DNA of 41,154 nt, taken from the NCBI GenBank assembly GCA_019429465.1, contig JAHYIV010000025.1:1-41154 (forward strand). The letters are read 5' to 3'. Under the pieces are notes generated by a model that worked only from the letters and a program-made list of their open reading frames with translations, was not told the DNA's origin and did not search any database. Below, in pieces: positions 27,364 to 34,616 of this stretch. The stretch comes from Desulfoarculaceae bacterium. Its GTDB lineage: Bacteria > Desulfobacterota > Desulfobulbia > Desulfobulbales > Desulfocapsaceae. Each line of letters begins with the position of its first letter. The first letter of the stretch is position 1. A program made the position numbers and the translations under genes.

Positions 27364-28302
27364 TCAACCTTCCGGATAGAGCATTGCGCGCACCTGCCTG
27401 ATCCCCTGGAGCAGACGCATGGTTGGACGTGAGACCAGCTCCTCATCGATGAAAAGAATACGCCCCTCCTGAATCGCCTTGATCGCCTGATATCCAGCTT
27501 CACCTTCGATCATCTCTCTGGTAACTCGATTCATCCGGCCCTGCTGGGCAAGATATACATCAATCCCCGCCGCATGAGACAGAATTCGCTCTTTGCCATA
27601 AGCGGCAATATTGGTGGAATTTCTGGCCAGAGCATCGTCTGCAACATTGACCCCGCCCCCATTCTCAAGGACAAAAATCGCCATGGATGTCGGGGCAAAG
27701 GTCTTCATGCCGGCATGGATGGACTCAAAATAGACCCTGGGCCGATCAGCCTCGGGAACCCTGTCCCGGATCTGCCGAATGATCGCAAGCTCGCGCTGAA
27801 AGGTGCGGGTCATGGCTGCGGCCTCGCTGCCCCTGCCGCTGAGATCACCCAGGGCCTGCCAGTAGCTGAACATCTCTTGAATGCTGGTCGGCTGCAGTGA
27901 AACAATGGTAATGCCAGCCTCTTGCAACTGGCTCAGGAGCTGCGGATGGGCCCTCCTTATCATCGGTCTGATCAGGATCAGATCTGGCGCAGCGGCAATA
28001 AATTTTTCAGGATTGTCATTGGCCCCAAATTGCATTTTCCCAGGGGCAGCAGCAGGATCATCACTGACGCTCACCCCTATAAGCTCCTGACCAAGGCCTA
28101 GCGCCAGCAGGTTCTCGGTATGGGCCGGATAGAGAGAAATAATCCGTTTGAAAGGGGCTCCATATGTAATCTCGATTCCGTCCTGATCGACAAGGGTGGC
28201 GGCAGACGCGGGATACCATCCGCTCATCACCAGCAGAAGAGCGAGCAACAGGCGACAACAGTGTTTTTTTTTCAGGCCATTAAAACGAAACAAATACGTC
28301 AT
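27364..28302 (-). CDS. ABC transporter periplasmic binding protein, BtuF/FepB-like
   Basis: Class III (TroA/BtuF-type) solute-binding protein delivering a metal chelate or corrinoid to the adjacent permease. The 312-residue product has a cleavable signal peptide (hydrophobic LLLALLLVMSGW, cleavage near ASA-A) and no lipobox Cys, so it is probably soluble in the periplasm. The core matches the family: RIISLYPAHTENLLALGLG, then AAPDLILIRPM and AGITIVSLQPTSIQEM. The start lies one base after the stop of the ATPase gene. The cobalamin riboswitch upstream makes a corrinoid, cobalt complex or tetrapyrrole the likely ligand; siderophore or heme cannot be excluded from sequence alone. Confidence 0.87.
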   Translation of the reverse strand: MTYLFRFNGLKKKHCCRLLLALLLVMSGWYPASAATLVDQDGIEITYGAPFKRIISLYPAHTENLLALGLGQELIGVSVSDDPAAAPGKMQFGANDNPEKFIAAAPDLILIRPMIRRAHPQLLSQLQEAGITIVSLQPTSIQEMFSYWQALGDLSGRGSEAAAMTRTFQRELAIIRQIRDRVPEADRPRVYFESIHAGMKTFAPTSMAIFVLENGGGVNVADDALARNSTNIAAYGKERILSHAAGIDVYLAQQGRMNRVTREMIEGEAGYQAIKAIQEGRILFIDEELVSRPTMRLLQGIRQVRAMLYPEG

Positions 28303-28303
28303 A

Positions 28304-29104
28304 TCAGCTCAATGTGTAATGAATACGGGGGGGATGATTGGAGTTTACGGCCTGCACCTCGGCCTCCACCTGAAAGACCTCGGCAATCAGAGACGAGGTC
28401 AGTGTTTCACGGACTGTGCCGGCGCTGAAGACACGCCCCTCTTTGAGGACAATCACCTGGTCACAAAAGGCGGCGGCCAGATTGAGATCGTGAATGGCGG
28501 CAATGACCGTCCTGCCTTCCTCGCGCACAAGTTTACGGATAACATGCATAATTTCAATCGTATGATGGATGTCGAGACTTGAAGTAGCCTCATCAAGCAC
28601 CAGAACTTCAGTGTCCTGGGCCAGGGCGCGCGCCACCACCACCCGCTGTTTCTCACCGCCGGAGAGATCAGTGATCAATCGACGGCGAAAGGGTTCGATC
28701 TGCATCATTCGCATGGCGCGATCGACCAACTCAAGGTCTCGGGCAGACGGATTGCTGAACCGGGGAATGTGAGGATGCCTTCCCATGAGCACCAGATCAG
28801 CAACGGTGAAATCAAAACCCATGGCGAACTGCTGGGGCACCAGGGCAATCTTGCGAGCCAATTCCTTTTTGGAATACCAATCAAGGGCCTTTCCCTGAAA
28901 AGAGATCTGACCGCTCTGCAGGGATCTGGTCGCGGTCAACAGGTCAAGAAGGGTTGTCTTGCCGCTGCCATTGGGGCCGATAAGCCCGTAAAACTGTCCA
29001 GGGGCAAGGTCCAGATCGATATCCTGGAGGACATTCCCTGCCCGGTAGGCAAAACAGCCCTTGCTGATGGCAAAGAGCGGGCTTTCGGCTGCTTCCCTGG
29101 CCAT
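28304..29104 (-). CDS. ABC transporter ATP-binding protein, BtuD/FecE-like
   Basis: Cytoplasmic ATPase driving import through the FecCD-type permease. All ABC motifs are intact: Walker A GPNGSGKTT, Q-loop region ALVPQQFAMG, signature LSGGEKQR, Walker B VLVLDEATSSLD and the switch His in AAIHDLN. The length, about 267 residues, is typical of FecE/BtuD. The start is the ATG at 29104, whose bases overlap the permease stop (TGATG); a GTG one codon upstream is equally possible. The overlap implies coupled translation with the permease. Confidence 0.93.
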   Translation of the reverse strand: MAREAAESPLFAISKGCFAYRAGNVLQDIDLDLAPGQFYGLIGPNGSGKTTLLDLLTATRSLQSGQISFQGKALDWYSKKELARKIALVPQQFAMGFDFTVADLVLMGRHPHIPRFSNPSARDLELVDRAMRMMQIEPFRRRLITDLSGGEKQRVVVARALAQDTEVLVLDEATSSLDIHHTIEIMHVIRKLVREEGRTVIAAIHDLNLAAAFCDQVIVLKEGRVFSAGTVRETLTSSLIAEVFQVEAEVQAVNSNHPPRIHYTLS

Positions 29105-30132
29105 CACCGCTGCCCCAACTGTTTCTTGCGGAAGATATAACAGAAAAATGGGCCGCCAATGAGTGAAGTGAGTACCCCGATCGGCAGCTCCGTTGGTAGC
29201 CAGGCCCGGGTGATAGTATCAGCCGTGAGCAGCAGGATAGCCCCGCCAAAAAAACAGGCAGGGATCAGCAGACGGTTATCAGGACCCAAGATGAGCCGCA
29301 GGAGATGGGGGACAATCAACCCCACAAAACCGATGATACCTGACACCGAGACACAGACAGCAGTCATCAGTGAAGCGCAGACCAGCAGAATCTTCTTCAC
29401 TCTGCGGCTGTCAACGCCAAGGGTATCCGCCGTCCGACCGCCCAGGGCCATGATATTCAGGTCCCTGCCAAAATAAAGCATCAACAACAGCCCAGGCAAG
29501 ACAAAGAGCGTGGTCAGGGCCACATCGGACCAGGTTCTGCCGACAAAACTGCCCATCAGCCAGAAGATGATCACCCCCACCTGCTCATCGGCCAGATACT
29601 TGATGAACCCGATGCCGGCTGAGAGGATAGCCGCCACAATCACCCCGGACAGGATCAGGGTATTGGAAGAAAGTCTGCCGTCCGGAGCGGCCAGCGCAAA
29701 GACCGCCACGAGGGTGGCGATGGCGCCGAGGAAGGCAAAGAGCGGCACTGAAACAATGATGGGAACCGTTATCCCCAAGATACTCAGGACCAGGGCCAGA
29801 GAGGCGCCAAAGGCCGCACCCGAGGAGACCCCAAGGGTATAGGGGTCTGCCAGGGGATTGAGGAGAATAGCCTGAAATACGGCCCCGGCCACAGCCAGGC
29901 CGCCACCGACAATGGCGGCGGTCAGGATGCGCGGCAGTCGCACATCCATGATAACAAAGGGATAGGTGGGATTTATCTCCGTCATGATAACGGTCCCGCT
30001 TACCTTTGCCCACAAGACCTGGATCACATCCAGAGGAGTGATGGCAAGAAAGCCCATGCCCGTGGCCAGGATAATGGTCACGGCGAGGAACAGTCCCAGC
30101 AATATCAGGATGAGTGGCGGTTTTGATGACAT
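29104..30132 (-). CDS. ABC transporter permease, FecCD/BtuC family
   Basis: Integral membrane permease of a type II importer for iron-chelates, heme or cobalamin. The 342-residue product has about ten hydrophobic segments and the family signatures DVRLPRILTAAIVGGGLAVAGA, NPLADPYTLGVSSGAAFGAS and, near the end, GFVGLIVPHLLRLILG, the coupling region that contacts the ATPase. The start ATG has GGAGAAC five bases upstream. It lies 92 bp after the cbiK gene. Confidence 0.93.
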   Translation of the reverse strand: MSSKPPLILILLGLFLAVTIILATGMGFLAITPLDVIQVLWAKVSGTVIMTEINPTYPFVIMDVRLPRILTAAIVGGGLAVAGAVFQAILLNPLADPYTLGVSSGAAFGASLALVLSILGITVPIIVSVPLFAFLGAIATLVAVFALAAPDGRLSSNTLILSGVIVAAILSAGIGFIKYLADEQVGVIIFWLMGSFVGRTWSDVALTTLFVLPGLLLMLYFGRDLNIMALGGRTADTLGVDSRRVKKILLVCASLMTAVCVSVSGIIGFVGLIVPHLLRLILGPDNRLLIPACFFGGAILLLTADTITRAWLPTELPIGVLTSLIGGPFFCYIFRKKQLGQR

Positions 30133-30223
30133 CAGTTCTCCATTGAGAATAATACCTATTTAACCTCTTGCTCCCTTGCCCTTACCGGCCTGAGGAGCTC
30201 AGGCGCTCCCCTGTCTGCTGTTC

Positions 30224-31210
30224 TCACTCCAGGACAATCGCATGCTCTTTGGCCAGCTCCGTCAGATGGCTGACAAAGACATCGGCAAAGCTGTCAACCT
30301 CTCCCATCCCCTGCAGGACAGAGGTTACCTCAAATCCTTCCCTGGTCAAAATGGATTGCCAGGAGTCGGCCTCAGGGCCGGCCATATCGTTCTTGGAATG
30401 GTCGCCGGCCACGGTCATAAACGGCTTCAACAGCACCTTCCGCACCTTGTCTCTCTTCAGTTGCCTGAGCACCTGTTCAAGAGCTGGAAAGCCCTCCACT
30501 GAGCCGATATAGGTCTTGACCCGGGGATAGAGGTTGTTCATGATATCTTCAAACTGAAGATAGGCGCCGCCTGAGGGGAAGTAATCGTTTCCGTGCCCCA
30601 TGTAGACCAGAGCGCTGTCGGATTTTGCGGCCAGATCAACGTCGGCGGCCAGCGCTCCGGCGACACGTTCGATATCCCGGGGATAGGGATGGACGTCCCC
30701 CATGGTGCCGAGCGCCGGCCGACCAATCACCAGCTGATTGAAGGGCCTATTTTTCTCTTTGATGGTGCGGATACTGTTTAACCCCTGCACGTAGGAGAGC
30801 AGATTGAGATATTCTTCTCCCAGAGTGACATGAGTGGGCTGGACCAGTATAGTGGTAAAGCCTTCATCCTGCAGATTGGCAATGGTGGCCAGCGGCCCTT
30901 GAACAGCCATGATCTCCCGGGGGACAGTCGGATTATTCCTGATATAATCCGGATCGCCCTGCCTCTTTTGCCAGGTCCTCCGGATCATATTAGAGGTGAA
31001 GGCAATCCGTATCTCGGTATTCGGATATTGCTGCTGCATCCGGTCTTTGATATTAAGAATACCAGGAAGCGCCTCGGCCACGGAGGTTCCAAAGGCAGCA
31101 ATCACCACGGCCTGGGTCTGGTTTTGATCATGCTCCCGGCCCCAGGCAACGGAATGGATCAGCAAAAAACAGAGCGCCGACAGAATTGAGAATTTTGTAA
31201 ATTTATGCAT
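30224..31210 (-). CDS. cbiK: Sirohydrochlorin cobaltochelatase CbiK, predicted exported form
   Basis: Inserts Co2+ into sirohydrochlorin, the committing step of anaerobic cobalamin synthesis. The 328-residue product starts at the ATG at 31210 with a typical signal peptide (MHKFTKFSILSALCFLLIHS, then VAWG), so it should reach the periplasm. The chelatase domain follows: VVIAAFGTSVAEALPGI (first strand), VQPTHVTLGEEY, the conserved His region MGHGNDYFPSGGAY (about 204-217) and TVAGDHSKNDMAG (about 266-278), whose His residues match the metal-binding pair of CbiK. Periplasmic CbiK (CbiKP) is known from Desulfovibrio vulgaris, which also has a cytoplasmic copy. It is the first gene after a cobalamin riboswitch and an attenuator hairpin. 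The frame is open upstream to 31339 but overlaps that hairpin. Confidence 0.9.
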   Translation of the reverse strand: MHKFTKFSILSALCFLLIHSVAWGREHDQNQTQAVVIAAFGTSVAEALPGILNIKDRMQQQYPNTEIRIAFTSNMIRRTWQKRQGDPDYIRNNPTVPREIMAVQGPLATIANLQDEGFTTILVQPTHVTLGEEYLNLLSYVQGLNSIRTIKEKNRPFNQLVIGRPALGTMGDVHPYPRDIERVAGALAADVDLAAKSDSALVYMGHGNDYFPSGGAYLQFEDIMNNLYPRVKTYIGSVEGFPALEQVLRQLKRDKVRKVLLKPFMTVAGDHSKNDMAGPEADSWQSILTREGFEVTSVLQGMGEVDSFADVFVSHLTELAKEHAIVLE

Positions 31211-31239
31211 ACTTTTTCCCCGTGCTGATCTGGGTCCGG

Positions 31240-31284
31240 GAAAAATAGAAAATCCCGGACCAATTATAATAATTGATCCGGGAT
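31240..31284 (-). terminator. Attenuator: intrinsic terminator between riboswitch and cbiK
   Basis: Minus strand: ATCCCGGA pairs with TCCGGGAT and inner CAATTA with TAATTG, followed by the T-rich TTTCTATTTTT. It lies 30 bp before the cbiK start and after the B12 box. Its left arm TCCCGGATC (31275-31283) is exactly complementary to GATCCGGGA (31364-31372) just before the B12 box, so an alternative antiterminator can form. Confidence 0.8.
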
Positions 31285-31344
31285 CTCCCTTCATATCCGA
31301 AATCACAGCTATGGGACTCTGTCCACGAGGCCATAGCAACTCTA

Positions 31345-31505
31345 TTCAGGCAGGTCTTCTGACTCCCGGATCTCTCGCATTCCGCGCCTTCCCATCCTCA
31401 CTTTTAAGCAGTGGCGAACAGTGGCATTCTGGCAGAATTTGTCCCCGGTTACAGCGGCGGGCCCGTCTTCGATTTACACGAAGTTCCCTTTTCAACCTGA
31501 AATAT
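31345..31505 (-). promoter_or_regulatory. Cobalamin (adenosylcobalamin-type) riboswitch
   Basis: The minus strand carries the B12 box GAGTCAGAAGACCTGCCTG (31347-31365). Upstream lie the conserved core elements of the class: GGGAACTTCGTG (about 31475-31487), GACGGGCCCGCCGCTGTAACCG region (31445-31466) and a GCCACTG. The total span suits the class. Corrinoid binding is expected to switch off the downstream operon cbiK-permease-ATPase-binding protein-cbiL. The exact 5' edge is approximate. Confidence 0.9.
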
Positions 31506-31556
31506 TTCTCCTGTTCTCTGAAGATACGAGAACACATCTTCAAAAAAAAAGCTCCT

Positions 31557-31570
31557 TTCAGGTACCTGAA
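31557..31570. promoter_or_regulatory. Perfect 14-bp palindrome between promoter and riboswitch
   Basis: TTCAGGTACCTGAA lies about 15 bp downstream of the predicted -10 of the operon promoter. Its location at or near the transcription start is suitable for a repressor operator, but it may also be the first hairpin of the leader RNA. Confidence 0.4.
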
Positions 31571-31583
31571 TTAATGAAGCTAC

Positions 31584-31612
31584 TCAATACCTGGATTCAT
31601 CTGTTTTGTCAA
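31584..31612 (-). promoter_or_regulatory. Promoter of the cobalamin operon
   Basis: A perfect -35 TTGACA (31607-31612) is followed after 17 bp by -10 TATTGA (31584-31589), a weak match. Transcription would start near 31577, upstream of the palindrome and the riboswitch. Confidence 0.55.
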
Positions 31613-31633
31613 GATCAGGAAGCGTGACGACAG

Positions 31634-31891
31634 GGTAAATTTGTTCTCCAGCCAAGCTCCTACTTCCTCTGCGGAAGGCCAAAGGCTCGACCTCATCCCA
31701 GCCTGGGGCGTTGCCCCAGGGAAGCATCATCCGATACAGGCAAGGGCTGAAGACCCGCTCTATCATCCACACCGACGAGGAGACGGGCCTTCAGCCCTTG
31801 ACCTGTTAGGTACCATAAACCTGGGGCGTTGCCCCAGGCTGGGATAGAATGCGCCGTTGGCGCTCTATTCCTGGGGGAAAACAAATTTACC
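31634..31891. mobile_element. MITE-like 258-bp inverted-repeat element
   Basis: The element is bounded by perfect 12-bp terminal inverted repeats GGTAAATTTGTT (31634-31645) and AACAAATTTACC (31880-31891). Inside is a second large inverted pair (31696-31844): each arm has TCCCAGCCTGGGGC, a GTT/AAC variable triplet, GCCCCAGG, a spacer, then AAGGGCTGAAG and CCCG. It encodes nothing. No target-site duplication is evident at the edges. Confidence 0.6.
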
Positions 31892-31989
31892 GTGGCCGTG
31901 ATGAAACATTCTCTCTTTATAACGATTTCGCCAGGGCTCCCGATGCCGTTCTGACCATTCAGATGACCCGATTATTTAAAGGCAACGGC
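31891..31989. repeat. Palindromic dispersed element, copy C
   Basis: GGGCTCCCGATGCCGTTCTG with CCATTCAGATG and a closing AACGGC (stem 31945-31989) matches the second half of copy A almost base for base. The first stem (GGCCGTGATGAAA...TTTCGCCAGGGCTCC) is more diverged. It abuts the MITE-like element upstream of lemA. Confidence 0.6.
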
Positions 31990-32178
31990 TAGACTGAGAA
32001 GCCACAAGTTAAAAGTTGAAGAATGAAGGTTGCCTGTGGTAGCATTCTTCTATACTTGGTATCTTTTTGGATTTCAGGATTCTCATGATTCCTAATTCCT
32101 AATCCTGGATCCTGGCAACAATGGACATTTTTTTCAGCTTTTAATTCTCTTTCCATCTCATTCTTTCAGGAGGTTATC
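31990..32178. other. lemA upstream region
   Basis: AT-rich DNA with short imperfect direct repeats (GATTCCTAATTCCTAATCCTGG, partly reiterated as ATCCTGG). It ends in a strong AGGAGG ribosome-binding site at about 32167-32172. I see no defined promoter hexamers. Confidence 0.3.
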
Positions 32179-32766
32179 ATGAAACGGATCATGACTCTCG
32201 GAACACTGCTCCTGCTGCTTACCTGCATTCTCACCAGTTGTGGCTATAACTCGCTGCAAACCAAGGAAGAAACGGTCTTCAAGGCCTGGAGTGACATTGA
32301 GTCTACCCTGCAGCGACGTGCCGACCTGATCCCCAATCTGGTGGCCACGGTCAAAGGCTATGCCCAGCATGAACAGGAGACCCTGCAGCAGGTCATAGAG
32401 GCCAGATCCAGGGCAACCTCGATCCAGCTCTCGCCGGCAGATCTCAGTAATCCGGCTGCCATGGAGCAGCTTCAGGCCGCCCAGGGTGAGCTTTCCTCGG
32501 CCCTGTCCCGGCTGATGGTGGTGGTGGAAAGATACCCTGAGCTCAAGGCCAATCAGGGTTTCCTTGATCTGCAGAATCAGCTTGAAGGCACAGAAAACAG
32601 GATCAATGTCGCTCGCCAGCGTTACAATGAGGCCGTGGAGATCTTTAACGGTTCTATCAGAAGGTTGCCCGAGAGCCTGACCAACAAATTCCTGCTGCAC
32701 CTGGAGAAAAAAGAGTACTTCAAGGCCGAGGAAGGAGCCAAAACTGCGCCCAAGGTTACCTTTTAG
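32179..32766 (+). CDS. lemA: LemA-family lipoprotein
   Basis: LemA-family protein, a helical envelope protein of unclear function that is commonly found next to TPM-domain genes. The 195-residue product starts with a lipoprotein signal (lipobox LTSC, Cys21), whereas most LemA proteins have an N-terminal membrane helix instead. The core is clear: [23 protein letters not shown], then [19 protein letters not shown] and the C-terminal [17 protein letters not shown] perfect AGGAGG lies six bases before the ATG. An imperfect hairpin begins directly at the stop codon, and the TPM gene follows after 111 bp. Confidence 0.94.
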   Translation: MKRIMTLGTLLLLLTCILTSCGYNSLQTKEETVFKAWSDIESTLQRRADLIPNLVATVKGYAQHEQETLQQVIEARSRATSIQLSPADLSNPAAMEQLQAAQGELSSALSRLMVVVERYPELKANQGFLDLQNQLEGTENRINVARQRYNEAVEIFNGSIRRLPESLTNKFLLHLEKKEYFKAEEGAKTAPKVTF

Positions 32767-32815
32767 GATTCGTTATGAAATGAACAGTTTTTTCGTTCAT
32801 TTTGTTACGAATCCT
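32765..32815. repeat. Imperfect 21-bp inverted repeat (possible copy D of the dispersed element)
   Basis: AGGATTCGTTATGAAATGAAC pairs with GTTCATTTTGTTACGAATCCT, with three mismatches of which two are wobble pairs in RNA. The arm pattern (…CGTTAyGAAAT… / …TTTyGTTACG…CCT) resembles the first stem of copies A and B. It overlaps the lemA stop and lacks a T-run. Confidence 0.5.
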
Positions 32816-32877
32816 CGTGCTGGCGAAACCATAATTGTTTAAATTATTTTGTAATAACGACCTGATCCGTCCTTCCC

Positions 32878-33756
32878 ATGAACAACGTTCTCCTGAATAA
32901 AAAGGGCAGCAGGCTCTTTCTCACCCTGGTCCTGTTCTTTCTCTGCAGCCAGTCGGTGTCGGCCCTTGATGTGCCGCCGCTCAAAGGCCGTGTCAATGAT
33001 TATGCCGGAATTCTGGCCCCAGCCACAGTCCGTCAGCTTGAAGAAGTGCTGCAGCGATTTGAGGCCACGGAATCGACCCAGATCGTACTGCTGACTGTTC
33101 CTTCTCTGGATGGCGCCTCTCTGGAGGATTTTTCCCTGCGGGTGGTGGAAGCATGGCAGCCCGGACAGGCCAAGCTCGATAACAGCGCTCTGCTGCTGAT
33201 CGCCAAGAATGATCGTAAATTGCGCATAGAGGTCGGGTATGGCCTGGAGGGAAGATTGACGGACCTGGTATCCGGCCGTATCATCCGGGACATCATCACC
33301 CCCAGGTTCAAGGAAGGCAACTTTGACCAGGGGGTAATCGATGGCATTTCCGCCATGATGGCGACCGTAAAAGGTGAGTTCGCGGCGACAACAGGCAAGC
33401 AAGGGCCAGACAACAGCGTTGATCCCGAATCCCTTCTCATCTCTCTTCTGGTTTTTTTCTCAATCCTTGGACGGATGCTAACTCGTACCCCATGGCTGGC
33501 AGCAGGAATCGGGGCAATCATCGCTCCCCTATTCGGGGCTCTGGCCCTGGGGCTTGGCAGCCTGTGGCTGCTGGCCCTGGCGGTGCTGGGTTTTGTTGGC
33601 GGCCTGATTGCAGCCAGCATAGCAGGCACAGCAGGAAGCAGCCTTTCCAGAAGAGGATACAGGGGCAGGACCGGGGGTTTTGGCAGAGGCTCATCAGGTG
33701 GATTCAGCGGTGGCGGTGGCCGTTTTGGTGGCGGTGGTGCCTCAGGAGGCTGGTAA
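32878..33756 (+). CDS. TPM-domain protein, YgcG-like, with signal peptide and Gly-rich tail
   Basis: Envelope protein with a TPM (DUF477) domain, a fold associated with photosystem II repair in plants but of unclear function in most bacteria. The 292-residue product has an N-terminal signal (RLFLTLVLFFLCSQSVSA), a TPM domain at about 35-165 (VNDYAGILAPATVRQLEE, LLIAKNDRKLRIEVGYGLEG, RIIRDIITPRFKEGNFDQG), two adjacent hydrophobic segments (about 180-245) and a Gly/Ser/Arg-rich tail ending FGGGGASGGW, typical of the YgcG type. It lies between lemA and a second TPM gene (3-bp gap). Confidence 0.93.
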   Translation: MNNVLLNKKGSRLFLTLVLFFLCSQSVSALDVPPLKGRVNDYAGILAPATVRQLEEVLQRFEATESTQIVLLTVPSLDGASLEDFSLRVVEAWQPGQAKLDNSALLLIAKNDRKLRIEVGYGLEGRLTDLVSGRIIRDIITPRFKEGNFDQGVIDGISAMMATVKGEFAATTGKQGPDNSVDPESLLISLLVFFSILGRMLTRTPWLAAGIGAIIAPLFGALALGLGSLWLLALAVLGFVGGLIAASIAGTAGSSLSRRGYRGRTGGFGRGSSGGFSGGGGRFGGGGASGGW

Positions 33757-33759
33757 AAA

Positions 33760-34419
33760 ATGCAGACACGTCAGACACTGGCGCAACAGTTTCTTACAGA
33801 GACAGAACAGAAGAGAATCTCTGACCTGGTCCAGCAGATGGAGCAGCAGACCTCGGGTGAGATCGTCCCCATGGTGGTTTCGGCCAGTCACTCCTATCCC
33901 ACGGCCATGATTATCGGGGCAACGGCCCTGGCCCTCCCACTTTCTTTACTCCTCATGCCGGTGGTCAGCACTTTTTTCTGGCTTGGTTCACAGAATGTGT
34001 GGATCTTCATCGCCCTCTTTACCGCGCTGTACACACTATTTTATAGTCTGGTACGCCGATTTTCCCGGTTGAAACGTTTATTCCTGTCCAGAAGTCAGAT
34101 CGAGGCCGAGGTGGAGGAAGCAGCTATCAACAGCTTTTTTAGCGAAAGGCTCTACAAGACAAAAGATGAAAATGGAATCCTCATCTTCATTTCCGTGCTC
34201 GAACGTAAGGTCTGGATATTGGCAGATGCCGGGATCAACGCCCGTATTGACTCCGGGCAGTGGCAGGAAATCATTGATCTGCTCACCTTGGGAATCAAGG
34301 AGAAACGTCAATGCGCAGCGATCTGTAAGGCCATCATCCAGATTGGAGAGCTCCTGAAAACCCATTTTCCTATTCAGGAAAATGATATCAACGAACTGCA
34401 CAATATCATTGTGCGGTAA
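33760..34419 (+). CDS. TPM-domain membrane protein
   Basis: Second TPM-family gene, starting three bases after the first one. The 219-residue product begins with the TPM half RISDLVQQMEQQTSGEIVPMVV, continues through two membrane helices (ATALALPLSLLLMPVVST and WIFIALFTALYTLFYSLV) and ends with the second half GILIFISVLERKVWILADAGI. The arrangement with a membrane hairpin splitting the domain is known for putative membrane TPM proteins that accompany lemA. The three genes very likely act together. Confidence 0.92.
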   Translation: MQTRQTLAQQFLTETEQKRISDLVQQMEQQTSGEIVPMVVSASHSYPTAMIIGATALALPLSLLLMPVVSTFFWLGSQNVWIFIALFTALYTLFYSLVRRFSRLKRLFLSRSQIEAEVEEAAINSFFSERLYKTKDENGILIFISVLERKVWILADAGINARIDSGQWQEIIDLLTLGIKEKRQCAAICKAIIQIGELLKTHFPIQENDINELHNIIVR

Positions 34420-34616
34420 GTCAAGGTATTGGCGCCGATACCCAAATCCACCAGCAGCCAGTTGCAGCTCCTGCAAATCCCTGACATTGACCATTCCCTT
34501 GCAAGATCAGGCACGGCGTTCGGGAGACGTCAAAGCACCACCCCATCCATTCCACACGCACACCTCTCGCATCTCATCCCCGCATACATGCCCCCTGTCG
34601 TCTCCAGCCCTGCTCG

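Noticed and set aside
31634..31891. CRISPR-like repeat structure
   Set aside because: The repeats are inverted pairs, not regularly spaced direct repeats with variable spacers, and there are no cas genes.
32158..32700. 180-codon minus-strand frame antisense to lemA
   Set aside because: lemA is unmistakable on the plus strand with a perfect ribosome-binding site; the antisense frame is a shadow.
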